From the NCBI RefSeq assembly GCF_000020685.1, contig NC_012528.1:248001-312000 (forward strand): a stretch of 64,000 nucleotides of DNA, read 5' to 3'. The notes beneath the pieces were generated by a model. The model was not told the origin of the DNA. It searched no databases and saw only the letters and a program-made list of their open reading frames with translations. Shown here in pieces: positions 45,505 to 53,571 of this stretch. Every line of letters begins with the position of its first letter. The first letter of the stretch is position 1. This stretch comes from Deinococcus deserti VCD115. Lineage in GTDB: Bacteria; Deinococcota; Deinococci; Deinococcales; Deinococcaceae. Both the position numbers and the translations under genes were made by a program.

Positions 45505-46595
45505 CCTCGTCTGATCTCGCCTCTCACAGTGCTGCCCGTTCTTCCCGCACCAGTGTGCTGCACGGCATTCGTGATCTGCGCTGGGAGACCCGCGACGTCG
45601 GCGTTCCTGGTCCCCGCGAAGTCCGCGTGCGCGTGCGCCGCATCGGGGTCTGCGGCAGTGACATCCACTACTACACCCACGGCAGGATCGGCCAGTACGT
45701 GGTGGACGCGCCCCTAATTCTCGGCCATGAAGTGATGGGCGTCGTCGACGCGGTGGGCGAAGAGGTCACCCGGGTCAAGGCCGGCGACCGGGTCGCTCTG
45801 GAACCCGGCTATCCCTGCCGGCGCTGCGCCTACTGCAAACGCGGCGAGTACAACCTCTGCCCGGACATGACCTTCATGGCCACGCCGCCCATTCACGGCG
45901 CGCTGTCAGAGCATGTCCTCTGGCCGGATGATTTCGTGTTTCCGTTGCCGGACAGCCTGAGTGATGACGCGGGAGCATTGATCGAGCCGCTCGCGGTGGG
46001 CGTGTGGGCGGCACGCAAGGGAGCGGTCACGCCGGGGCAGAGCATTGCGGTCTTCGGTGCCGGCCCGATCGGATGCACGACGCTGCAAGCCGCCAAGGCC
46101 GCCGGCGCCACCACCCTGATCGCTGTGGATCTGGAGGACTTCCGGCTGGACCTGGCCCGTCAGGTGGGCGCCACGCACACGATCAACGCCCGCCATGAGG
46201 ACCCCACCCAGCGAATCCGTGAGATTACCCGTTCAGACCTGCCCGAGTCACATGCTGGCGTGGACGTGGCGTTTGAGACAGCGGGAAGCCTGCCCACCAC
46301 CCGCCTGAGTCTCGCGGCGCCCCGCCCCGGAGGCTCGACCGTCCTGGTGGGACTGCCGCCGGACCCCGAGGTCAGCCTGGATATCGTGTCCGCGGCCAGC
46401 CGGGAAGTGACGATCCGGGGCGTCTTCCGGTACGCCAACTGCTACCCCGCGGCCATCGCCCTCGTGGAAAGCGGGGCGGTGAACCTCGACGCGCTGGTCA
46501 CCCACCGGTACACGTTCGATCAGACGCCGGAAGCGTTCGAATTCGCGGATCGCGAGAAGCGCACCAGCATGAAGGTGATGATCGACGTTGGCTGA
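45501..46595 (+). CDS. Zinc-dependent medium-chain dehydrogenase (sorbitol/xylitol dehydrogenase type)
   Basis: 364 residues; ATG overlaps the preceding stop (ATGA). Catalytic zinc ligands lie in CGSDIHYYTHGRIG and GHEVMG; the structural zinc site is CRRCAYCKRGEYNLC. The NAD-binding loop is VFGAGPIGCTTLQAAKAAG. The sequence fits the polyol dehydrogenase group (sorbitol, xylitol or L-iditol 2-dehydrogenase). Together with the mannitol-type enzyme it lets the cell oxidise more than one sugar alcohol brought in by the linked importer. Confidence 0.92.
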   Translation: MTSSDLASHSAARSSRTSVLHGIRDLRWETRDVGVPGPREVRVRVRRIGVCGSDIHYYTHGRIGQYVVDAPLILGHEVMGVVDAVGEEVTRVKAGDRVALEPGYPCRRCAYCKRGEYNLCPDMTFMATPPIHGALSEHVLWPDDFVFPLPDSLSDDAGALIEPLAVGVWAARKGAVTPGQSIAVFGAGPIGCTTLQAAKAAGATTLIAVDLEDFRLDLARQVGATHTINARHEDPTQRIREITRSDLPESHAGVDVAFETAGSLPTTRLSLAAPRPGGSTVLVGLPPDPEVSLDIVSAASREVTIRGVFRYANCYPAAIALVESGAVNLDALVTHRYTFDQTPEAFEFADREKRTSMKVMIDVG

Positions 46596-47526
46596 GTGGT
46601 CCCCGTCTGCTTCTCCACGAAAGGTTCTGACATAAGGTGCTCGGCTGTATCTGACTGTAAACCCTCCCGCCACCGTTTTCCAGCAGCATCATCAGGCAGG
46701 CACTCTGGTAGTACGATCGCCTGCCTGTCAGCCAGCATGACGTTTGGGAACCACTCCACAAGCGCGAGGTTCAAGTTTGCCTGTAGACCCTAGGACAGGG
46801 AAACATCATGTTAGCGCCGCGCCTCACCGAGAATCCCGGGGGATTCCCAATGGCATCTGGACCTAGTGTGCGTCGAAGTGGGCAATCAAGCGTTTTTCGT
46901 GGCCAGCGCTCGACGAACACAGGCACGCGCTGAACCTTCTCCTTAAGGCACACCGCCTGCTGAGGCAGCTCATTCTTTTTCCGGGCGCCTGCTGGAGAAC
47001 TGCGTTGTACCAAAGATCATTCGCACTGACCAGCTATGGGGTTACGGGGCAGTGCTGCGCGAGCTTCCTGTGCTCCACACTGTCGAGCACGTCCAGGTCA
47101 TCTTGACGACCGGCTGCAACAACCTCGTAAAACAGTCTTATCGGCCCACACAGCAGCAGCAACGCACTACTCTCAACTTCAATCGACGACTGACTCAAGA
47201 ATCTATAGCTCTGCACGTCAGACTTTCGAATCTTCACTGCGACACCTGCACCACCATCTGTGCCGCAATGACGAGAAGCACCCATTCAGCAGCGCTTCCG
47301 TCTGGCGTGAAGCTGTCAGAGCCCCTGCTTACGCCGCGGTTACTCGCATTCCAGCAGCATTCACGTCAATCGAAGAACAACCAGGCTACTCGTTTTGTCA
47401 TCATCGCCAGGCCGCCCCAAGCGGGCACGTATTCTGATGGCCGATGTCGAACTATCTAGGCGCGCAGAAGGCACGGAAAATTCTTGGACACAGCGACTGG
47501 CATGCCGACACTGTGGAGGTTGGCCG
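46596..47526. other. Long stretch without a convincing gene
   Basis: 931 bp. A minus-strand frame ending inside the dehydrogenase gene (about 46595-46774) reads LALVEWFPNVMLADRQAIVL and looks weakly protein-like, perhaps a gene remnant. Plus-strand frames at 47036-47459 are not protein-like. The region is less GC-rich than its flanks. Confidence 0.35.
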
Positions 47527-47847
47527 GTGATCAGAGACGTAGTGAACGAGCTGGCGCAAATCCTCCCGGAGCGGGTGAAAATCAGCCCCGTCAGCTTTAC
47601 GGTACGTCATTCCCAGCGGAGTCACTGGACTTCCTGGGGAAACCATAACGGACCAATTCTCCTTGAGCTTGCTCTACGCGAAGAAATTGAAGCGCGCGGG
47701 TGGTACTGGAGTGTAGAGAGCACTCCGAACAACGAGTACAGTGCCGTCATTCACAAGGGCGTCAAGACATTTAGTGCCTACGCTTGTGCATCCACGCCGA
47801 CTGAGGCCCTCGCCTGCGCCCTGATGGCAGCCCTCAAAGCTCCCTGA
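47527..47847 (+). CDS. Hypothetical protein of the phage/plasmid-associated small type
   Basis: 106 residues from a GTG at 47527 that has GGAGG seven bases upstream; longer in-frame starts (47395, 47437) lack such a site. It contains GPILLELALREEIEARGWYW and ends with ASTPTEALACALMAALKA. Proteins with this look (aromatic GWYW strand and a C-terminal TPxEAL helix) occur as small unknowns in Deinococcus and phages. No function can be stated. It is 114 bp upstream of the cyanophycin-synthetase-like gene on the same strand. Confidence 0.55.
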   Translation: MIRDVVNELAQILPERVKISPVSFTVRHSQRSHWTSWGNHNGPILLELALREEIEARGWYWSVESTPNNEYSAVIHKGVKTFSAYACASTPTEALACALMAALKAP

Positions 47848-47961
47848 CCACTCCGCTCTTCCTGGCGAGTGCCCTCGTCGCTTCCCGTTCTCCCCTCCCT
47901 GCTCCCTTTGTCCCCATGGGTGAAGTGACCCCCACACCTCATTCCCTCCCAGGGGCTCTCA

Positions 47962-50136
47962 ATGACGCTGCCCAGGGGTGTGACCGCCACCGGTTATGCT
48001 GGGAACACCCATGACGCTCCTCCAGCGAAGGACACAACGGTGGTAACCGGAAGTCAGGCCGCGCCCTCCGAGGGCCGCACGACCCTTCCCATGCGCGTGC
48101 TGGAACGCGGCGTCTACCGGGGCCCGCACGTCCACTCGATGCGGCCCATGGTGCGCATCGTCCTTGACCTGGGCGCGCTTGAGGCCTGGCCCACGACCCG
48201 CCTGCCGGAATTCACAGACGCCCTGCTGGAGCAGCTTCCAACGCTCAAATCGCATCCTGGTTCGTCGCGGCAACCCGGAGGGTTCATCCGCCGCCTGCAG
48301 GAGGGTACGCGGCTCGGGCAGGTCGCGCAGCACATCGCCCTAGAACTGCAGTCGATCGTCGGCGAGCGCACCCGGCACGGCAGGACCCTGCGTGCGCATG
48401 GGCAAAGCGGCCTGTACACCGTGATGTATACGTACCGGGACGAGCATGTCGGGTTCCTGGCCGGGTTCCTCGCGCTTCGCCTGGTGGACTCCCTGTTGCC
48501 ACCGCAATTGCAAGGCCTCCGGAACCTCGAGAGGTTGTACCACGACCCCGCAGAGCCCGCGCTGACCGCTGTACCGTTCGACCTGGCGGCAGCCATGGCG
48601 GCCCTTGAACGGCTCGCCCACCGCACGTCCCCCGATCCGGCCACAGAAGCGATTGTGCGCGCGGCGCGCCGGCGTGACATTCCAGTGATACACCTCGATG
48701 ACGGCGAGGTGCAGCTGGGATACGGGCACCATGCCCGGCTGGTCCAGCGCAGCAGCGCAGGCGATACGCGGCACCCTGCCCCTGGGGCTGGCATGGATGG
48801 GAAGGAACCGGACCTCAGCCGCTCGGCCGTGGACCCCGTCCGAGGCGTTCAGAGACACCCGCCGGCTTCTGATGGTCAGCTGCGTGGAGTCGCGAAGGCC
48901 GTCCTCGAGCAGCTGTTCCCCTCAGGCAGCCGCAGCCGCATTCCAATCCTGGCCCTCACAGGCACGAACGGCAAAAGCACCACGGCACGGATGGTCGCGC
49001 ATATCCTGGCGCACGCTGGCCATACAGTCGGATTCACGAACACCAGCGGGGTGTATGTTGCCGACAAGCGCATTCACTCAGGCGACGCGACCGGACCGAA
49101 AAGTGCGCGTATGGTGCTGCGTCACCCGGCAGTAACAGTCGCAGTGCTGGAAACTGCTCGGGGAGGCCTGCTGCGTGAAGGTCTGGGTTTTGACCGTGCG
49201 GACGTGGGGGCGGTTCTGAACGTGAAGTCCGATCACCTGGGCCTGGGGGGCGTGAATACCGTGCGGGACCTTGCGCGGGTGAAGTCACTTGTCGTGCGTG
49301 TGGTGGCTTCATCCGGTTTGAGTGTCCTCAATGCGGATGATCCTCTGACGCTCGGGATGCGCCGTGTGGCGCGCGGTCGCATTGCTCTGTTCTCTATAAG
49401 TGGTCTGGACGGCAATAAAGCGCTGCGTGACCACATTGATGCTGGTGGCCTCGCCGTCGTGTGCGAACCGCAGGCGGACGGAGATGTCATCGCGGTCTAT
49501 GACGGGGGCGAACGACAGAGCCTGATGCGCGCCGCCGATATCCCGGCCACCCTGGGCGGCCTGGCACGTTTCAACGTCGAAAACGCCCTCGCGGCGGCGG
49601 CAATGTGCCTTGGCCTGGACCTCACGCTGGAGGTGATTCGGTCCGCGCTCACGACCTTCACGTCGTCATTCGAACAGAGCCCAGGCCGCCTGAACGTGCA
49701 CGATGCGCACGGCTTTCGCGTGATCCTCGATTACGCGCATAACCCGGACGCACTGGCTGCCCAGCGCGCCCTGCTGCACCGGCTGCGGTCCCCTGGAGGT
49801 CGCCTGATCGGCATGGTGAGCGTTCCGGGAGACCGGCGGGACGACGATATCCGCGAGGTGGGCGAAATCGCGGCAGGAACATTCGACGAGCTGGTGTTCC
49901 GGGAGGGTCCGGATGGACGTGGCCGCCCCCGGGGCGAGACGATGAGTCTGATGGCCGAGGGTGCCCGTTCAGCGGGTTTCGCATCTGAACGCATCCACCT
50001 GGTGCTGGAGGAATCCGACGCAGTCGACGCGACCCTGAACCTGGCGCGGCCAGGAGATATTGCCGTCATCATGCCCACCCAGGTGGACGCCGTGTGGCAG
50101 CAGATCGTGCGGTATGTACCGCACGAAGCCCGGTAA
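47962..50136 (+). CDS. Cyanophycin-synthetase-like Mur ligase protein lacking the ATP-grasp domain
   Basis: 724 residues. Residues about 44-210 resemble the N-terminal domain of cyanophycin synthetase CphA (VLERGVYRGPHVHSMRPMVR; GGFIRRLQEGTRLGQVAQHI). Residues 240-255 (VIHLDDGEVQLGYG) match the CphA segment that precedes its ATP-grasp domain. Instead of ~200 residues of ATP-grasp there is a ~55-residue low-complexity linker, then the CphA-like VAKAVLEQLFPSG and a Mur ligase domain with intact P-loop LTGTNGKSTTARM (about 332-344), NVKSDHLGLGG, and DYAHNPDAL. CphA uses ATP-grasp to add Asp and the Mur domain to add Arg; this protein keeps only the latter site. Cytoplasmic. It may ligate an amino acid to another carboxylate. 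A hairpin follows. Confidence 0.85.
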   Translation: MTLPRGVTATGYAGNTHDAPPAKDTTVVTGSQAAPSEGRTTLPMRVLERGVYRGPHVHSMRPMVRIVLDLGALEAWPTTRLPEFTDALLEQLPTLKSHPGSSRQPGGFIRRLQEGTRLGQVAQHIALELQSIVGERTRHGRTLRAHGQSGLYTVMYTYRDEHVGFLAGFLALRLVDSLLPPQLQGLRNLERLYHDPAEPALTAVPFDLAAAMAALERLAHRTSPDPATEAIVRAARRRDIPVIHLDDGEVQLGYGHHARLVQRSSAGDTRHPAPGAGMDGKEPDLSRSAVDPVRGVQRHPPASDGQLRGVAKAVLEQLFPSGSRSRIPILALTGTNGKSTTARMVAHILAHAGHTVGFTNTSGVYVADKRIHSGDATGPKSARMVLRHPAVTVAVLETARGGLLREGLGFDRADVGAVLNVKSDHLGLGGVNTVRDLARVKSLVVRVVASSGLSVLNADDPLTLGMRRVARGRIALFSISGLDGNKALRDHIDAGGLAVVCEPQADGDVIAVYDGGERQSLMRAADIPATLGGLARFNVENALAAAAMCLGLDLTLEVIRSALTTFTSSFEQSPGRLNVHDAHGFRVILDYAHNPDALAAQRALLHRLRSPGGRLIGMVSVPGDRRDDDIREVGEIAAGTFDELVFREGPDGRGRPRGETMSLMAEGARSAGFASERIHLVLEESDAVDATLNLARPGDIAVIMPTQVDAVWQQIVRYVPHEAR

Positions 50137-50205
50137 GGGGCAGGTTTGGCACCTCTTGGTCCGAATCTGAAAGCGCCCTTCGGCCTGCAGCCCGCCTCTA
50201 TGAAA

Positions 50206-50257
50206 GGACGCCTGACGCTCTGTCGGCGTCCATGTCGGCGTGCCCGACGGGCCTTTT
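50206..50257. terminator. Convergent terminator region
   Basis: GGACGCC-T-GAC (50206-50216) pairs with GTCGGCGTCC (50222-50231) around GCTCT, followed by a GCCCGACGGGC element and CTTTTTC at 50242-50258. It separates the converging ligase and radical SAM genes and can serve both. Confidence 0.6.
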
Positions 50258-51322
50258 TCAGAAGGCGTAGCGAACTGTGCAGTAAGGCAGTTCACGGCGC
50301 AATAACGTCGTAAAACGCTCGACCGCCTTGCCTTTCAGACCCCTTCGGTACCGAATATTCACGCCCCCGTATTCCGACCGTTTGGTTTCCTGCCACTGCG
50401 GCGTCCAGAGCAGCTCCTCAGCCTTCGGGTGCCAGCCGAGATTCACTTCGTGGAGGCCAACGTTGTGTGTCAGGAAGATGACCTCGGCGGCCAACTGTGC
50501 TTTCGCTTGCGGCGAGAGGAGAGCGTCGATCTGACGGAACAGCTCGGTATAGGCGGCCGTCCAACCCTCAAAAATCACCACGGGTGAAAAATTCAGGTGA
50601 ACTTCGTACCCGGCTTCCACAAAGTCGTTGATGGCCGTGAGGCGCTCAGGCATGGGCGACGTGCCGATATCCACGACCCGGGCCATGGACGCCGGCATCA
50701 GGGAAAACCGCAGGCGCGTTCGGCCCTGGGGGTCATAGGTCAGCAGGTTCCGGTTGACGTACTTGGTGGCGAACGAAGCCTTGGCGTTGGGCAGACCCCG
50801 GAACAGGGTCACCAGGTCAAGCACATTGTCCGAAATCAGGGCGTCAACGCTCAAGTCGCTGTTCTCACCCAGGTCATAGACCCACGAGTGGGGATCAACT
50901 GAATTCGGTTCCAGTTTCGGCCCCAGGCGCTGGACATGTTTACGCAGCGCCGCGTCCACATCGCCGATGTTGGCGAAGGTGGTGATGGGATTGGCATACC
51001 CCTTGTGTCTGGGAACGTAGCAGTAGGCGCAGGACAGCGCGCACCCATTTGCCATCCCTGGGGCTATGAAGTCTGCACTGCGGCCGTTCGGCCTCATGGT
51101 CAGAGTCTTACGGATGCCCAGCACGAGGACCTGACGTTTGATACGCAACCAGTCCTTGACCAGGCCGGCGTTCCCGTGCAGCCCAGGAATGTTCTGGTGC
51201 GACGTGACCTCGATGCGCTGGGCGTCAGGAAAACGGTTGAGAATGTCCTGCCCCCGGGACAACTGCGCTGCCTGGGGGTCAACATAGATCAGGCGAATGT
51301 CGAGGGGGAACCGTGAAGGCAT
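50258..51322 (-). CDS. Spore photoproduct lyase-family radical SAM protein
   Basis: 354 residues. The radical SAM cluster motif is CALSCAYC (Cys94, Cys98, Cys101; CxxxCxxC), preceded by the SPL-family leader IRKTLTMRPNGRSADFIAPG. Further family blocks: FATKYVNRNLLTYDPQGRTR, VVDIGTSPMPERLTAINDFV, YEVHLNFSPVVIFEGWTAAY, and the tail RRELPYCTVRYAF. Classical SPL repairs the thymine spore photoproduct and uses an extra Cys about 45 residues after the cluster; no Cys occurs there, the only other one being near the C-terminus. This matches the SPL-like subfamily of non-spore-formers, whose substrate is unsettled. Single gene. Confidence 0.9.
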   Translation of the reverse strand: MPSRFPLDIRLIYVDPQAAQLSRGQDILNRFPDAQRIEVTSHQNIPGLHGNAGLVKDWLRIKRQVLVLGIRKTLTMRPNGRSADFIAPGMANGCALSCAYCYVPRHKGYANPITTFANIGDVDAALRKHVQRLGPKLEPNSVDPHSWVYDLGENSDLSVDALISDNVLDLVTLFRGLPNAKASFATKYVNRNLLTYDPQGRTRLRFSLMPASMARVVDIGTSPMPERLTAINDFVEAGYEVHLNFSPVVIFEGWTAAYTELFRQIDALLSPQAKAQLAAEVIFLTHNVGLHEVNLGWHPKAEELLWTPQWQETKRSEYGGVNIRYRRGLKGKAVERFTTLLRRELPYCTVRYAF

Positions 51323-51582
51323 GTCTCAGTAGAGAGCTTGCGCGATGAAACGAACGCGAGTTGGCAGACGAAGTTGCTCCGGCCACTGAGGTGGCTTCAG
51401 GGTTCCCCTGGGGTGGGTCCAGGAGCATCTCATGCCTGCGACTTCAGAAGGATGAAAACCCAGCGATCCTCACGTCAGTTGCTTTGCTTGCTCTTAAACA
51501 ACAGCGGCAAGAGAAGGGCAGTTGATCGCCACGACGGGCATTTTCGCCTACGCAAGCAGCTTGCCGCCGACATACTGACTGC

Positions 51583-52092
51583 ATGCGCCGCATCACCTGG
51601 CTCGCCCTCCTCACCGTTTCTCCCCTGGCGCTGGCGCAGAACGCTAAGGTGCCGGACTTTCTGCAACGAATTGATTCTGTTTCCAGCCGGCCCTTCTGCC
51701 GTACGTATGGTTGCCGTCCCCTGAAAGTCACGGTCGGACCCCACGAGACCTACCCCTCAGTCGTACTGACGACCTCGCGGTATGAAATTCAGAAAATTTT
51801 TGGGCAATTGACCATCATCCGCATGACCGACGGGTACGTCTACGACATGCAGCTCACGGCGAGTGCCTATCCACTGGCGGAAACACACGCCCAGGCGTTC
51901 TCGGCACTGACGAAGGACTTGCTGAACCTGTCGCTGACCAAGGACGAGCTCAACACGTGCCTGAACAACGCCCGTAAAGAGAAGGACCTGGGGATGTACC
52001 TCACCCTGGTGGACCAGTGGGCGGTGGGGTGTGCATTGATCCCGCAGGACGGCGGGTTCAAGAGTGTGCTCAGCATCTGGCCTATTGGATGA
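51583..52092 (+). CDS. Hypothetical secreted protein
   Basis: 169 residues with a clear signal peptide (RRITWLALLTVSPLALAQ). The mature part has four Cys (RPFCRTYGCRP, then ELNTCLNNARKEKD and WAVGCALIP), which may form two disulfides. It shows mixed strands and helices and no known motif. Convergent with the ddrO gene. I do not recognise the family. Confidence 0.7.
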   Translation: MRRITWLALLTVSPLALAQNAKVPDFLQRIDSVSSRPFCRTYGCRPLKVTVGPHETYPSVVLTTSRYEIQKIFGQLTIIRMTDGYVYDMQLTASAYPLAETHAQAFSALTKDLLNLSLTKDELNTCLNNARKEKDLGMYLTLVDQWAVGCALIPQDGGFKSVLSIWPIG

Positions 52093-52156
52093 AGCGAACT
52101 CCTCTGAGTGGCCCGGGGCATCCGGACGCACCCACCGGGAACATGACCCGCTTGCC

Positions 52157-52546
52157 TCAATCGAGGATGCGTTTCAGGTGCAGGTAGATCTCGAACCAGT
52201 CCTGCTTGTCGCGCGGGCGCTTGCCACGCAGTTCGATGCGGGCCAGGGTGCGTATCCAGTCGGGCGTGAGCTGCGCGCCCAGAGCCGGATCAGCGATGAG
52301 GTCCGCCAGACCTTGCGGAAGGGCTCCGGCGGTCTGATCGCCATAGAACTCGACCCCTTCAAGCAGATCGTGGACAGTAATGCCATACGTGCTTGCTAAG
52401 GACTGGAGCGTCTCCAGGCTGGGGTTGGTGCGGCCGCGCTCAAGGTCACTGAGATACGGGACACTGATCTGGGCGGCACCGGCAATGTCTTTGAGGCGTA
52501 ATCCTCGTTCCTGGCGGAGTTCACGGAGTCGCTCGCAAAGTTTCAT
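52157..52546 (-). CDS. ddrO: DdrO, repressor of the radiation/desiccation response
   Basis: 129 residues, the standard DdrO length. The N-terminal XRE helix-turn-helix reads [20 protein letters not shown] then [12 protein letters not shown]. The C-terminal dimerisation domain ends [18 protein letters not shown]. Leu106-Arg107 is at the site where the metalloprotease IrrE (PprI) cleaves DdrO in Deinococcus, so the protein should be inactivated after DNA damage. DdrO normally binds the 17-bp RDRM (TTATGT...ACATAA) and represses repair genes and itself; no good RDRM is visible upstream. A weak GAGG precedes the ATG. It may be a plasmid-type second copy, as in D. deserti. Confidence 0.93.
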   Translation of the reverse strand: MKLCERLRELRQERGLRLKDIAGAAQISVPYLSDLERGRTNPSLETLQSLASTYGITVHDLLEGVEFYGDQTAGALPQGLADLIADPALGAQLTPDWIRTLARIELRGKRPRDKQDWFEIYLHLKRILD

Positions 52547-52623
52547 ATGTCCTCAGCTTAAACCCTTCCCTGCGTTTTGTTGTGAGACGGACTTGATGTT
52601 CGCCCGGTTGAGGGCAAGGAGTA

Positions 52624-53013
52624 TCATCGGAGAGCGTCGGCGGCCGTCCAGCGCATCCTGGTCTCGCCCACATAACGGATTCCGACCACCGTCCCAAACG
52701 CACTGCCCGCTTCACGGTATACGGGCTGCCCCTTGCGGATGGTGGTGCACCCGTACGTTTCATAGGCGCGGGCCGAGGCGGTTTCGTCCCCTGAAGACGC
52801 CAAGCGAGAGAACGTCTCAAATCCGAGGCGCGTAGGGCAGGCTGTCCAGCCCGACTCGTCGACCGTGATGACGCTTGAAGCTGCAGAAGCCTGCGGGGCG
52901 CTGTCTTCCTGGCCTGGTACGGAACGCAGAAATGCTCCTAGACCGAACGCCAGCACGATCAGAATGATGTACAGGAGCCAGCTGCCTGGTTTCGCATTGG
53001 CGGGTGAAGTCAT
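52624..53013 (-). CDS. Small membrane-anchored hypothetical protein
   Basis: 129 residues from an ATG at 53013; a TTG nine bases earlier is less likely. TACTTT lies seven bases before the ATG, a leaderless pattern. One membrane segment at residues 11-29 (LLYIILIVLAFGLGAFL), then a short extracytoplasmic domain with two Cys (TACPTRLG, YETYGCTTIR) and a VVGIRYVGETRMRW strand. Unknown function. It lies 77 bp upstream of ddrO on the same strand and could be transcribed with it. Confidence 0.6.
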   Translation of the reverse strand: MTSPANAKPGSWLLYIILIVLAFGLGAFLRSVPGQEDSAPQASAASSVITVDESGWTACPTRLGFETFSRLASSGDETASARAYETYGCTTIRKGQPVYREAGSAFGTVVGIRYVGETRMRWTAADALR

Positions 53014-53135
53014 AGCGTTCAAAGTATGGGGCAGTGCTGCCCTCAGAGCGCTTCAGGCAGGTCCTTCTATCGGTCCTGGGGGCCCCATTCTCCAGAACCC
53101 GCCAGTTCAGGTCTGCGGACGGCGGGAAGGGGTGA

Positions 53136-53405
53136 GTGCGCGGCCAGGTCGCCAGAACGGTTCCCGATAGCGGGCTTGACAACCTATGGGCTCCCGTTGC
53201 GCAGCTCCTGCCTGAGTCCTTGGATTCCGTGCGGCATTCGTGTGTCATCGCACAGCCATACCGCACGAATCCGGATCTCGGCTGGGGCGAGACGCGGTTC
53301 AGGTGCGGACTGGGACTGCTGTTCCAGACTGACCACCTGCTGCGACGGATGGCAGATCATTACCCGTACCGGCAGAACCCTATCTGCGAGGCACCGCACA
53401 GGTAA
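53136..53405 (+). CDS. Small hypothetical protein
   Basis: 89 residues from a GTG at 53136 preceded by GGAAGGGG. The translation is protein-like (LDNLWAPVAQLLPESLDSVR; ETRFRCGLGLLFQTDHLLRR) but without a known motif. Its 5' end lies in the promoter region of the divergent small membrane protein. I do not recognise it; a remnant is possible. Confidence 0.4.
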   Translation: MRGQVARTVPDSGLDNLWAPVAQLLPESLDSVRHSCVIAQPYRTNPDLGWGETRFRCGLGLLFQTDHLLRRMADHYPYRQNPICEAPHR

Positions 53406-53457
53406 ACACAGACAGTCGCCTGCGTCCTGAAGAACGTTTCGCCCTTACGCTGTACGT

Positions 53458-53571
53458 ATGCGTTCCTTGATCCTGCCAGCCTTCGTTTCGGCTCCTGCCC
53501 TGGGCCAGGGTCCGTCTACTGGCACAGACCTGTCCATCATCCACAGCATGGGCGGCCTGGCATCATGCTGA
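53458..53571 (+). CDS. Possible leader peptide or truncated gene overlapping the cyclodeaminase start
   Basis: 37 residues (RSLILPAFVSAPALGQGPST...), starting at an ATG six bases after TACGCT, a leaderless -10. The stop codon lies 2 bases inside the next gene's start region, so ribosomes ending here could restart at 53565. It resembles a signal peptide, which suggests that it may be a cut-off secreted protein gene. Confidence 0.3.
   Translation: MRSLILPAFVSAPALGQGPSTGTDLSIIHSMGGLASC

Noticed and set aside
47036..47459. Plus-strand frames of 133-135 codons
   Set aside because: Low-quality composition (Thr/Gln/Ser-rich, no hydrophobic core), no ribosome site and no motif.
48698..49135. Hidden ATP-grasp remnant in a shifted frame of the cyanophycin-synthetase-like gene
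   Set aside because: The alternative frame over the linker shows no ATP-grasp motif, and the linker is too short for the domain.
52570..52625. Possible RDRM upstream of ddrO (TTTTGTTGTGAGACGGA)
   Set aside because: Only one half resembles TTATGT and the other half does not match ACATAA, so I do not call it a site.
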